Below are positions 6,413 to 18,600 of a stretch of 64,000 nt of DNA, piece by piece. The DNA comes from Endomychus coccineus (taxonomy: Eukaryota > Arthropoda > Insecta > Coleoptera > Endomychidae). The notes under the pieces are model-generated. The model was not told the origin of the DNA. It saw only the letters and a list, made by a program, of their open reading frames with translations, and ran no database searches. Each line of letters begins with the position of its first letter. Position 1 is the first letter of the stretch. A program made the translations under genes and the position numbers. The stretch is taken from the NCBI GenBank assembly GCA_958510875.1, contig OY294070.1:42360306-42424305 (forward strand), read 5' to 3'.

Positions 6413-9400
6413 TCAAGATAATAGTGAATAGTGCCCATAAGGTAAGGTGTTTGTTCTATTCTTTATCAGGAACCTCTTGTTGTCAAAAGGGCTGAGGGCA
6501 ATTTTATTTTGTTCTATAGTGTAGAGGTTAAAGTTAAAAGATCTGATAGATTTTTGGACTCTATATATCTCGATTTCTTCTTCAAGACATTTAACATAAT
6601 CCTCAAAAGTTATAGAATATTTCAAAACCGAATCTCTAATACCTTTAGCTTTTTTAACGGGTTCTTTCCCTTCCACCTTATAACTGTACATTTTAGAGCG
6701 TAAACCGATGAACTTTGTCATTATATGTCCTTTGTTCTCGTCCTTCATTAATCCGACCACTTTCTTGTTTATAGGTGGAATTTCAAAAATATTATCTAAT
6801 GCGTAATCGCTAGTGTCAAATTTTTGAACGTTTTTCTTCATAATGGTCTCATAAATATCATCGTCTGTTATTATATGATAGATCAAACTATCAGTATCTG
6901 TATAACACAGCCTTATCGCTTCGGGATCTTTATATATTTTCAGCATAAAGTTATAATGAAAATCAAACACACAAGTTTTTGAAATATCTAAAATAGCCAT
7001 TCCTATATAAATTGGTTTATTAAATAATATTTCGAGTTTGTTTTGCTCGATTGCCATCAAATTTTCATCAAAAATCTTACTACTATTGAAATTCGGTTGC
7101 GAAATATAGTATCGCGCTCCAAATGGTCCATACCATTTATTAACTAATTTAACGCTCCGATGCTTACGTACGTTCTCCATCGATTTCCCAAATATTGCAT
7201 TTATAATGAGTTTGAAAAGAGCCTCTTCGAATTTATTCTTTGCAGCTGCACGTAATCGTGTATTTAAATCGATATAAGCTTTCAACCAATTGGATTGGCT
7301 GAACTTAAGGATTCTATGTACCTTCTTCAACACCATCCCCAACGCTAAACATTGTTTCAAATTCCTATAATGAATTATATATTTAGATTTATTGTATAAC
7401 GTCGATAATAATTTTGCTTGTTTAGCATTGGGAGGTGTAGAGTGCAATGGACATAGCGGTAAGTCTTTGTGGGTGTCATGTAATTTCTGAGGGTATTCTA
7501 GATCTACTTCTAGAATATATCCAACAGGACTTTCATCCGAAATGTCTCTTACATCGATGTTAAGATCATCGTACCATACAAAGTTATCATATGGTAAATA
7601 TTGCGCCATAGCCCACCCATATAAATTACAAACATCAAAATACATGAGATAGCTACTTTCCTCTTGTGAATTATAATCTTTCATATACTTATTATTAGCA
7701 GCCGCGAATCTATTGCTACATTGACTAACACCTCCTCGTATCCCCCTTTCTATAAACATAATCATATCTATATCTTTTAGAAACTGAAGAGAAATATTTG
7801 TATATTTCAACATACACTCCCATGAGAAGCCCGGTAAAGTGAAATTATACGTAGGATCAAGTTTATATATCTCTAAACATTTGGCTCTGAAATTTTCAAA
7901 AACATCTGCCAATAGCAAAACATCTGTTTTCAAGTATAAATCGGAATATTCACCTACTACAATTAAATGTTTGCCAAACGTTTTGAGCATGTTCATAGTC
8001 TCCTTCACTTATTGATTCATCTTTCAATTTATTATAAAAATTTTCGATTGGTGGTAAATTTGGTTCGCTCAATTTATTCCAACTATCTAAATATTCATAT
8101 GGAAAAACCCCCTTACGGGTTAATAATTTGAACTGATCGTTTGTCAAATGATTATATTCACGCTTCAAAATTTTCAATTGATCGACATTCAAAAAGGACA
8201 CCAACTCATCTAGTGATGTATTTAAAAATCTACATGAATCGATAAAACGGAATTTAACTGGGGAAGAGAAGGAACCTCTAGTAAAACTTATATATTTTTC
8301 TTTATTGATTGGTAGTACTTGAATGTTCTGTTTGTTCGCTTTAGCTAAATCTCGTATCAATAGGAACATATCATACCCAGATAGATTATGAGCTAAAACA
8401 GGCACTATAAATTTATGTTTATATTGTAAATTACAATGTTGGTGTGCTAAGCCGCGAAAAACCCCAGTGAAATGACAGTGGTCTCTTACACGTATATCCC
8501 CATCGGTAAAACATTTTTCACAAATATGACATTTAGTTTCCCCCATTATGGATGATAAATCAACCGCACTCAAACTCATAGGTATGTTACACTTCAATTT
8601 TTCCTCTATGAATATACTAATTTTGTCTAATTGTTCGGTTAACCATTTGGCTGGTTCTGAACCTCGATAACTATCATATTTCGAAATGGAATCATCGAAA
8701 TAACATTTCAGATAATAGCCTACACTGTAAGCTTCATGTAATTGTTTTCGGTTGGTGTATGAAGCTGAATTTGATGGAGAACAATTTTGGATTGGTAGCA
8801 ATAGAGCCTCAAAATCGAAATAAATCACAAATGGCATTGGAATTTTATTTGAATAATTCTTGAAAACTAAATGGTCTTCTTTAGGGAATTTTATTTTACA
8901 TGTATTTATTTCTCCACAATCTTCGATATGAGTCTTGTATTTTATCTCACTCCAGAAATTATTCAAACACCGTTCACATAAATAAGTTTTATGTTTAGTA
9001 GTAATTTGCGAATTAATAAGTCGAGCTAAATTTTTAATCAAGCAATAATGGAATTTAACTATTGGATTAACAAAATTCGATGTATCTGAAGATTCTACAT
9101 CGCGATAATATTTATCCTGAATCAACAACAAATTAAAGTGTGTTTCTAGTTTATTTTTTGATAGATATGCGGGGAGAACCTTTAATTTTTCCTTATCAGC
9201 AGCACCATCTGTTTTATCGCATAATTCTATCACAAAAACGTGAATGCTTATATTATTCAGCTTCTCGAATAAATGGATTTGTGAAATAGGCATCGGGAAA
9301 GTTAAATTTTGTAAATTCAAAACAGTACTAAAATGAGGATATGAAGTGATTCTATCTGAATGTGTAGTAGCAGGGTGTAATCCAGCTGTTACTGCCCAAG

Positions 9401-10178
9401 CGAAACAATACTCATCATAATTTTTAACATTGATAACAGCATGTTTATTTGCAATTTCTTTAGGAAGAACTATATATGAAGATCCTGAATTAATTACTTC
9501 ATGTTTATTGATATTTATTTGCAGACTTACTATATTTCTGAGACTCCAATTTGAATCTTTCTCTTGGAATTCTTCTAATTTTGTAGAAAGTTTCTCAATA
9601 ATATTATCTTTATACCATTCTAATAAATTCGTTGTATTATCTATTCCTATTGATCGTGTATGAAAATATTTAAAATCTGTCTGAATAAGTTCATCGTTAA
9701 CGTTCCCTTTAATGTACTCGCCACAAAATGTTGAATTAACTTTAATAAAATTATATTCATGAAGGATTTTGGAGATTCTAGTATTGAAAAGATGAAAAGC
9801 ATCATATAAAAAATTAATTGGGTCTAAATGCGAAATATTGATAATCAATCCGGTTCTTATTCTACATTTAAAAGCAGACTGTCCATCCTCCCATCTGATT
9901 CTATCACTGCGATTCTTATTTGATATAGATGGTTTATTTCTAATTTGTAATAAAATTTTGAAACGCTTTATATGACCGATATTTGTCTGAAGTTGATTCT
10001 TATTAGCTAAATTCAAATCATCTTTCATCAAATGTCTCGAGAACGTACGGATATATTTCGTACAAAAATCTATCCATTTCGTTGTTTCCTGAGGGGAAAA
10101 TTTTGACTTATACAAATCTTTTTGAGCCTGATCGATGATTTTAACAATTTCGGTGCTAATCGTTGAAATAGAGTTCAT
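6413..10178 (-). pseudogene. Protein-primed family B DNA polymerase, frameshifted
   Basis: The element's replicative polymerase, split into two overlapping frames: 10178-7950 (742 codons, ATG start) and 8008-6413 (531 codons, no ATG at its upper end). The first carries an N-terminal region, a C2H2-like finger (CERC...H...C), exonuclease motifs (YFDFEAL; HNLSGYDMF; FIDSCRFL) and a Cys/His cluster (CHICEKC...DHCHFTG...HQHCN) between exo I and exo II. The second holds the polymerase motifs FDVCNLYGWAM, NAIFGKSM and YTDTDSLIY. The switch falls near 7954, where the upper frame ends at AGG TGA and a one-base forward shift enters the lower frame, so a one-base insertion or two-base loss is the simplest cause. 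All motifs are otherwise present. Confidence 0.88.
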
Positions 10179-10238
10179 GATAATAATAGAACAAAAATCT
10201 TACCTTACACCCACCACTTTGAAGTCTGCGAACGCCCC

Positions 10239-10544
10239 CTAAATCTCTCTGAACTCGATTTTTGCTGCTGGATTCGATTTCCCAAAATGTTCCTCTCCTC
10301 TATAAATCAGTCCTATGCATTGTTTTTCATTCATGCGATCCAACAGAGGTTTGAGTAGTGGTGTTAAACGTTTTGGGAGGAAAACACCAAAATCGTCAAT
10401 CTCTGCTAGCACAGATTCTCCAAACCGGGTGTTGACAATTTTCGCATTAGTTATCTTATAAACTTTACCTTCTTCGAGCTGGTTAACTTTTTTCGTAGGA
10501 AATCTCTGTAATAGAGAACACGAGTTTAATGCTTCCATGCTCAT
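10239..10544 (-). CDS. Small OB-fold-like Polinton protein
   Basis: A 101-aa protein from the ATG at 10544 (MSMEALNSC); the longer frame up to 10601 begins with TTG and runs into the duplicated noncoding block. A second ATG at 10538 is possible. The sequence has a beta-barrel look: LEEGKVYKITNAKIVNTRFGESVLAEIDDFGVFLPKRL, then a helical linker and a final IGLIYRG strand. Similar small proteins occur in arthropod Polintons. A single-strand DNA-binding role next to the polymerase gene (60 bp away, same strand) is plausible but unproven. Confidence 0.6.
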   Translation of the reverse strand: MSMEALNSCSLLQRFPTKKVNQLEEGKVYKITNAKIVNTRFGESVLAEIDDFGVFLPKRLTPLLKPLLDRMNEKQCIGLIYRGEEHFGKSNPAAKIEFREI

Positions 10545-10560
10545 TATGATATATCTATAA

Positions 10561-11113
10561 CAAGGATAAATATTACTCAAAAGAATTCGGTATATTTCCA
10601 AAACATCGATCGAGAAAACAATAGTGGTAATGATCGGTGTGAATCTCAGTGTACAATAGTAAGTGAATGTAATAATCGGTGTGAATTTAAGTGGTGAGCT
10701 AGCTTGTTGACAATTTGGAATAAAAGTTCCCTAAATCGAGTTTATTATCATACGAATCATATTCATTTGAAATATATCAACTTGAAATGAGAGTTTTCTC
10801 AATCAAATAATAATATAGACTTACCACAAATTGAACAAGGATAAATATTACTCAATAGAATTCGGTATATCTCCAAAACATCGGTCGAGAAAACAATAGT
10901 GGTAATAATCGGTGTGAATCTGAGTGTACAATAGTAAGTAAATGTAATAATCGGTGTGTGAATTTAAGTGGAGAGCTAGCTTGTTGACAATTTGAAATAA
11001 AAGTTCCCTAAATCGATTTTATTATCATACGAATCATATTCATTTGAAATATATCAACTTGAAATGAGAGTCTTCTCAATCAAATAATAATATAGACTTA
11101 CCTCAAATTGCAC
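10561..11113. repeat. Two tandem copies of a 274-bp unit
   Basis: The block starting CAAGGATAAATATTACTCAA at 10561 recurs at 10835 with only scattered changes through to about 11113. Copy one overlaps the leader of the small OB-like gene. Both end near TAGACTTACC. Such duplication next to the replication genes fits a subterminal region. Confidence 0.85.
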
Positions 11114-11306
11114 CACACAAAAAACACGAGTTGCACGTTAGAGAATCAAATGTGTAATGATTAAATTATATTCGAGACAATACCATTTCCACCTTCTTAT
11201 CTACGCTGCGCGCGATTCCTACAGTTGCCTACGTGACACATTCCCACGATAATTTGCTGAGTTATCAATATCAGCACAAGAAACAGTTTACGTTTTCATT
11301 TTGTTG

Positions 11307-11496
11307 TTGATAAGATTAATATTTCAAACTAAGCATTTCTCGTAGATAAAATATCAACCAATCAGTTGGTTGCAAAACAAAGTGTTATCTGTTTCCGTTT
11401 AAAATTGAATACAATGGCTCTATTATCTACCACACACAAGTTACGACTTGTTGATGACCTCATTGATAAGATTAATATTTCAAACTAAGCATTTCT
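11307..11496. repeat. 33-bp direct repeat, two copies
   Basis: TGATAAGATTAATATTTCAA... is found at 11308-11340 and again at 11464-11496, 156 bp apart and identical by eye over 33 bases. The intervening sequence is unrelated to the neighbouring repeats. Confidence 0.8.
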
Positions 11497-11519
11497 ATTT
11501 ATACATAGACCAAACTCGC

Positions 11520-11725
11520 AATCACGCTATCTAGCCGATAACGTTATCTACCCGATAACACTAATTACACACATCGCCAGCATGGGTGACTCACAATCAC
11601 TGATAACGCTATCTACCCGATAACGTTATCTACCCGATAACACTAATTACACACACTGGATGCCAGAACTGATAACGCTATCTAGCCGATAACGTTATCT
11701 ACCCGATAACATACATCGCCAGCGC
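11520..11725. repeat. GATAACGTTATC palindromic repeats
   Basis: Three tandem units (near 11527, 11610 and 11671; steps of about 65-80 bp) contain GATAACGCTATCTA, the perfect palindrome GATAACGTTATC and CCCGATAACACTAATTACACAC. They are followed by two copies of ACCGGAAGTG and a near-palindrome GGAAGTGACGTCACACTTCC. They probably belong to the element's subterminal or terminal repeat. Confidence 0.8.
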
Positions 11726-11800
11726 AGACCGGAAGTGGAGACCTGATAATCGGAGCACAGACCGGAAGTGACGTCACACTTCCTGGTCCAAAGGTAGCGG

Positions 11801-12506
11801 ACTGTATCTACTATTCTTTGTAGCTTTCTACAAGGATTAGTCTGTTTCTTATCAGAACCATTCTTATTTTCATTATAAATTAGAACAGTATTTAGTCTCT
11901 GTGTCAGATTAATGTGTTTTTATCTTCTGGTACCTACTCTTGTCATTTGCCATATTCTTAACGTCTTTCTTTTTATCGCATACATTCCTTCAGGGGAGGT
12001 GGGCCGGGTCAACTATTTGGGAAATTATTGTTTATAGATGTAAATAAGAATAGTCATAATGATGATGTATGTAGTGATTAAAATAATCCATTAGGTATCC
12101 TAAGTGGTTCCAATAAAAAAAAACAAGCTTCACTAGAAAGTCTGGATTCAATTTTCTATTTACACAAGTAAAAACAACAAAGTTTTGATGCTTAATAATC
12201 GAGAAAATCGATTTAAATTGAACATTTATTTTATATCTGATGTAAAAAATACAACAATTTGAAAGTTTTTAGGAAATTATAGCTAAGACACGCATATAAG
12301 CATACCAACACCGTAGAGCAATCAGTACTGAGCATAATGCCGCTAGAATAAATATAATAGCGTCTCATTTCCCCTTCCTGACACCCTCCTCCCACCTCCC
12401 CCATTTATATAGGATGCTTGTTCAGATAGGTAAAAAAATTGGAATGATAAAATACCCGTCGTCAGAACCCTTCATCAGCACAACATAAAACAAATAAATA
12501 TTTTAC
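11801..12506. other. Noncoding host-like sequence
   Basis: No gene, splice-compatible exon or repeat was recognised. The last exon expected for the dehydrogenase gene was searched for here on the minus strand and not found. Confidence 0.5.
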
Positions 12507-12653
12507 CTGTACATTTGGTCCAGTTGACAATACGTATATTATTGCCTCAGCAATGTCTTCTGGTCGTAGAAATGGGATGGTCGTCGAAGCTTCTTGGGTT
12601 CCCTGTGGAAAGTTCTCTTGTGGATCAGTTTTAACCAGTCCAGGACTTATGCT
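12507..12653 (-). CDS. SDR exon 4
   Basis: Acceptor TATTATTAG before 12653, donor GTAAAA after 12507. Encodes 49 residues from SISPGLVKTD to STGPNVQ, the segment after the active site. It ends in phase 0 without a stop, so another exon must follow. Confidence 0.88.
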
Positions 12654-15600
12654 CTAATAATAGTAAAAATTCAGATGATTACCTTGAATGTTCTTCAAAT
12701 ATCTACATTTTCGAATTTACAAATCAAAACATAATTTCGATGTTTTGCATATTCTAATGAAATAAAATTAAGGTGATGTTCTTACGTTTTCGTAAATCTA
12801 TGCTGAATTATAGGGTACGTATGAAGAAATATCATGCTGCTCACCGTTATTTTGATTTTACTTTTGAAGTATATTAATTCCTGTCTGAGAGACTCGGTCA
12901 GGGCCGTAACGGCGAATTTTGATGCCGGATAGACATTGAGAGTCGGTTCTGGCATGGGAGCAACATTATGTCCTGCTACACTATTCATGTGTATTATATG
13001 ACCCGCTATGTTGAATTTTCTCATGATTTTGGCAGCTTCCCTTGTACATATACAAAGAGCCATTACGTTCACGTCGAATATTTTTCTCCATTCCTCTGTT
13101 GATCCATCTAAAACAGAACATCTGCCAGTTACCTAGAAAATTATCATATAACCGTTCTAATAATAATAACAATAAAACACTTTTATTCTAAAAAGCCTTT
13201 CTATGCGCCATAATCCCTACTTGAAAGTTAATATCCCACTAAGAATTCTGAGCAAAGTAATATCGACTAATACATACAAGTTAGTGGAATGTTAGAATAC
13301 TTGGACAGGGATAACAAGTCAATTAAATAAATTTTTAATATATTTGAATAACCTATATTCTGACATCGAATTTACACTAGAAACAGAAATCAACGGTTCA
13401 CAAGAGTTTCTAGACTTATATATTTCTCGGACAAATTCTACACATACAAACCTACACACCCAGACTGTTATATCAAAAATTCCGTACATCCGTTATCCCA
13501 TGAATTAGCTGCCTTCCACTCAATAATCTATCGAATAATTCATATCCCTAGAAACGCAACAAACTACCACATAGAACTCAACAGGATAAAAGAAATTGCC
13601 GACAATAATGGTTACAATACTTCCATAGTAGACAACATTTTAAAACAGAAATTGAACAAACACATGTTAACTCTAATATATTCTCAACAAAAAATCGAAA
13701 CTGAATGTCAATATGTTAGTTTAACATATATCGGGATACCAACAAAAAATATTTCAAAATTCCTATCGAAACACAATAAAACAGTCGCATATAAAACGTG
13801 TAATAATTTGCACAAATTCATAAATAATTGTAAGATAAATAGAGATAAATTCAAAAAATTTGAAGTTTACGAGTTCTGTTGTGATGACTGTAATGCTTTG
13901 TATATTGGCCAAACAGGACGCAGCTTTTACCAGAGATTTCAAGAACATATGAGGAGCCACAGATTGAAAAAGACCGATTCGACGTATGCTAATCATCTAA
14001 TCGAACATAACCATAATTTCACTCACGAGCCCGAAATCTTACATATGGTGTAATTTATTCGACAACATTTGTTCGACGGAAATTTGTTCGGCAACATTTG
14101 TTTGAACGGAAATTTGGCACCCTGGTAATTTGATCGAGAGGAAAGCTAATCGCCTCGCATTTATTCGAACATAAATTTGTTCCACAAATTTTTAAATATA
14201 AGTGGAACAAATAAACAGCTGGATACTAGAAAATACTTTTCATGTTTTTATGTAAGTAATTGTCAAAACAATACAAAATGATTTAATTTTCGGTACATAA
14301 TTCGTAATATATAATATTAACCACGGCCTACTAAATAATATTGAATAAAAAAAATTAAAATCGGTAATAGCAAAATATACACATAGTAACATGAAGTATA
14401 ACTAATTCTATTTCAACTATTAGTAGCTAATATTGTGCGCCACGCCACGTAAATAATCGGCTACGTCAACATTAGGTTCGAAAGTACTCACGCGGCAGTC
14501 TCTCGGTGCAGTCTTTATATTTTTACTTCCAGCAGGAGGTTCCTGTCCACTGATATATTGCTCTATGCGAATCTCTTTCAAACTTTGTTCCCTCTTAATT
14601 GCGGTAATGAATTTCCATATATTTGGATACTCAGCTGAAATTTGATTTTGAAAGCCTCCATGCCAACCTTCGATAGCATTATCGGTTTTCGGTAAGCCAT
14701 GTTGAACGTTATCATAACAGTTCCGCATGTGATGGGAAAAACGTTGCGGGCGGCGGCGGTGGCGTCGATCTGGCCGACCGATCCAACTGTCCTCAAAATA
14801 ATCATAATAATCACCGTTTGTGCATGAGGGGGTAAAATGTTTAGATCACATAGTGCATCAAAATAATCCTTCAAATGTGGCCTAGGAACAAATCCTAATT
14901 CAGATAGCATTCTAAGTTTTAAGGCAAAGTCTGGATCAGTGTCGTATTCTGTCTTAACACCATTTGTATGTTTCTATAAATACATTGGCAGAAGTGGAAA
15001 AAGCATCCATGATGCACTGCTTCGGGAAATTCACCGTTTATGGCATTCACCATTGCATGTTCGAAATCAGTCATAATTGAATTCGGGTTTGCGGTTGGTT
15101 CCAAGTTTTTTATTGTTCTTAAAAGTTGAATGTAACACTGTTCACTTTTGCTGGGAATTAACGCGTAAATTAATGGCAGAGCAATGTGTCCACTTGAACC
15201 ATGTATAGTGTAGAGTTGTTCAAATAGTAGTGGAACAGTTTTGAAGGTACCATCTGCGTACCAGTGATCCGATCTAGGATCAGTGATCCAGCTAGGAGCT
15301 GGAAATTTATTCTGGTGGGAAATTTGATCATTCTGTCTTCTAAGGGTCCAGAATAGAACAATAACAACTGTTCACCGTTTTTAGTAGTAGTATAGTTATC
15401 TGGAAACACAATATTTCTTCTGTGACTTGGAATGACTGGACCATCATTGTGCTTGGTTCTAATATTACTTATTGTCCTTTTTATTGTATCTACTGGAGAC
15501 AATTTTGCACTTACGGCTTGACTAATATTTATCGATGCACTGTACAAAATATAATGGGGTGCATCGCGAGAATTTATAGCATCTTCTCTTATTTTATTCA

Positions 15601-18600
15601 ATATTTTATTTGCATCAATCTGTACAACATCACCTGCATGATTATGTTGTTGCATCTGCTTACCCACTTCATTATTTATGGTAGTCAAACGACATTTACA
15701 AAACGTCTTCTTAAAATTTTTGCACTTCCAGTAAATTTTATTTTGGCACTGTTTATCTTTTACATACAAGTAACCGTCTAAAAATAGTTTTGGTTTGCCT
15801 TTAGAACTATTCACAAATTCTAACGCCACTTCAATGAAAAGACGCAAACACAACTGATGGAAAATAACAGGAATAAAGACAACTGAATCGTTATTATATC
15901 TACCTGGCAAATATCGATAAGTACCTAGAAATTATTCCTAGAAATTAGAGGTACAATGACCGCATAACAATATTAATTTGTTCCATTGCAGCTTTTTTGG
16001 AATGATATTCTCAAACTTTCGACGAAATGTAGGTCGAACAAGCACTGGTCGAACAAGCACTGGTCGAACACATTTCCATTCGAACAAACTTCCGCTCGTA
16101 CAAATATTTTACGAACAAATGCTGTCGAACAAATTTCTGTCGGACAAATGTTTGTCGAACAAATTTCCGCACACCGAACGGAAGGGCTTGAAATTGAATA
16201 TATTGGAATCATTGGAAATTGTCAAACATGTTGAAGACAAAAATAATGTAGTTTTAAATGATCAATTGGACATTTATCTTCCACCAATTATTAATCATTT
16301 CCTTAGTAGTTCTTCAAATGTTCTGTAACTAATGGTATACCATATGTAGGCAATAGTGGATAATAAAAACATTCATTGTTTATTTAGCGTTAATTAGTGG
16401 TTTTAGTTCCATAACTTCATAAGTATTTTATTTCGCTCTGTCCGAAAAATTCAACTTTACTTCATTAATTTGCGATTGAAAAGTCCTTTGAAATTATGTA
16501 AATGTCAAATTCCAGAAAACCACTTCATCATTATTCATATCAAATTAAAGGAAATTGAACGGTCTGTTAGCTGATATTGTCAGATTCTATTTGAAAAAAT
16601 TGCGGAATATAACATTGAAAATGTCTGTATTTAGATCTGAAAGAATTGGACAAATAATTGAATCTGGCTCCACCACATATTATTTAACAAATAAAATATG
16701 TACATACTACCTAACTTGGCAACGTCACAAATTAAGATCTGAGAATGGTTTGAAAAGTGAAATTAAAGGGGCTCTATTTGCCGCAAATATGTGGGTTATT
16801 CTATATATAAAAAACTAGCTGAAAAAAACGTCGGCTCCGTCGTCGAGATGTCATTTCCCAAGTTTCAAGACTTAATGTATAATATTTCAAATGAGTAGAA
16901 ACAAAAAGAAGCGTGGAAAGACGTAAAATTACACCCTATGTCATGTGAACAGTTAATTTGAATTATCAAAGATATCTGTTATGGAATGGTCTGTCATGGA
17001 CATTATGTCATGTACGCCGACGATACATGCATAGTTATATCTGACAAAAACTATAGTATTCTATTGCAAAAAATAAATAATGTCACCACGGAATTTAACC
17101 AGTGGTGTTTCTTAAATAAGTTAATGGTGAACGTAAAAAAAACGGTAGTAATAAACTTTAGCAGAAAAATATATAGTAATAATCTCAATATAACATGCAA
17201 TAACATTGTCTTAGAACCAAGTCAAAACACGAGATTTTTAGGAGTCGTCGTTGATTCTAATCTAGACTGGTCGGAACATATTAGTGAATTATGTAAAAAA
17301 TTAAATAGAGCTTATTACTCAATGCGTGTTCTGAAAAATACATTTAACCATGAAGTCTTGTTACAGGTCTACTATGCAAATTTTTTCTCACTAATAAACT
17401 ACAATATCGCACTATGGGGACAAGCTACATATATCAAGCGCATTTCTATTTTACAAAAAAAGAGCTCTGAGAACTATATTCAATCTTCCTTACAATCACA
17501 CATGCGTAGACATTTAAAAAAAAATATAAAATTATGACAGTTACAAGTATTTACTTGTTTAAAATAATAAAGCTCGTACACCAAAATATATCCTCATACC
17601 CCACCTGTGTGTCTTCTAATCAATAAGAAATAAAGATGACTTATATATTGCAACACCAAAACATGAATTTTATAAAAAATCGCCCGAATATGCCGGTAAA
17701 CTTTTCTATAACATGCTCCCAAGTCACATAAAGTCAAGCCTATCACATGCTAATTTTAAAAACAAATTAAAAATATTTTTAACAGAAAATATATTTTACA
17801 AAATCTCCCACTTCGAAACACATTGTAATAATATAACCTGATGCCGTGATTTCAATTTTATTTCAACTTCATTCTAAATTTTAAAAACTAAGTACTCTTG
17901 TGTGAAATATTCTATATTATACTTATATCTTGTTTTTGTAGACGTGTCTAATCTGTACTCTGTACGGGAAAAGACTAAATATATTCTTATTCTTGTCAAT
18001 GTCAATGTATGAGCTGTCTGTCATGTGAACGTTATCTTGATGTGATAATGATCAAATAATCTATGGATCCGTCTTTCATGAAAATTGTACGTTATCATAT
18101 CAAGCTGTCAAAAACGTCAAAATATATCGAATCTCTTTTACCTCGTTTGGGATTGAGCTTAGAAGAATTCGTTCCTAGCGGATGCTTACGTCGTATAAAG
18201 AACATATATGACAAGTTCCAAGTCGGTCCGCTTTACAGTTCCGGAGATTTCGTGATACATCAGTGAGTGAGTGGTATTTGCCTTTCATGTGTATAAATAT
18301 TTTATGTATCATACTGTATGCGTTACACTTATTCTAAAATATGTTTCATTCAAACTACTTCTACACCATTAACGATAAAGTCGCAATTAAAGACGGAGTA
18401 CTAAATGAACACCTGTATTATATGCTTATTTTGTTTGTTCTGTTGTGAGAACAGTATCCTTTTTGAAAAATTCTGCATAGCTCAAAAATTTAAGAAACAC
18501 GTTTTCTGAAAATAGAAAATAATGTAATACCTATTAGATTTGTGGGTCGCATTAATCCGGCATTGTTGATTAGGATATGGACAGGTCCAATGTTTTCGGT

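Larger units (their letters stand above)
1..11800. mobile_element. Polinton/Maverick (adintovirus-like) element, right-hand part
   Basis: The gene set seen here (DDE integrase with chromodomain, FtsK/HerA-type packaging ATPase, adenain-like protease, PLA2-domain minor capsid protein, protein-primed family B DNA polymerase) is the diagnostic set of Polintons/adintoviruses. The genes form one minus-strand virion block, a divergent plus-strand block and a convergent replication block. The left end lies outside the window and the major capsid gene is not present, so the copy continues leftwards. The right limit is estimated from subterminal repeats that end near 11.8 kb; no terminal inverted repeat could be paired because its partner is outside. 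One nonsense codon and one frameshift suggest an inactive resident copy. Confidence 0.9.

Noticed and set aside
11520..11725. CRISPR-like array
   Set aside because: Repeat spacing is irregular, the units are partly palindromic, and this is animal DNA beside a Polinton.
18063..18266. 67-codon plus-strand frame in the SDR intron
   Set aside because: No recognisable domain, promoter or splice support.
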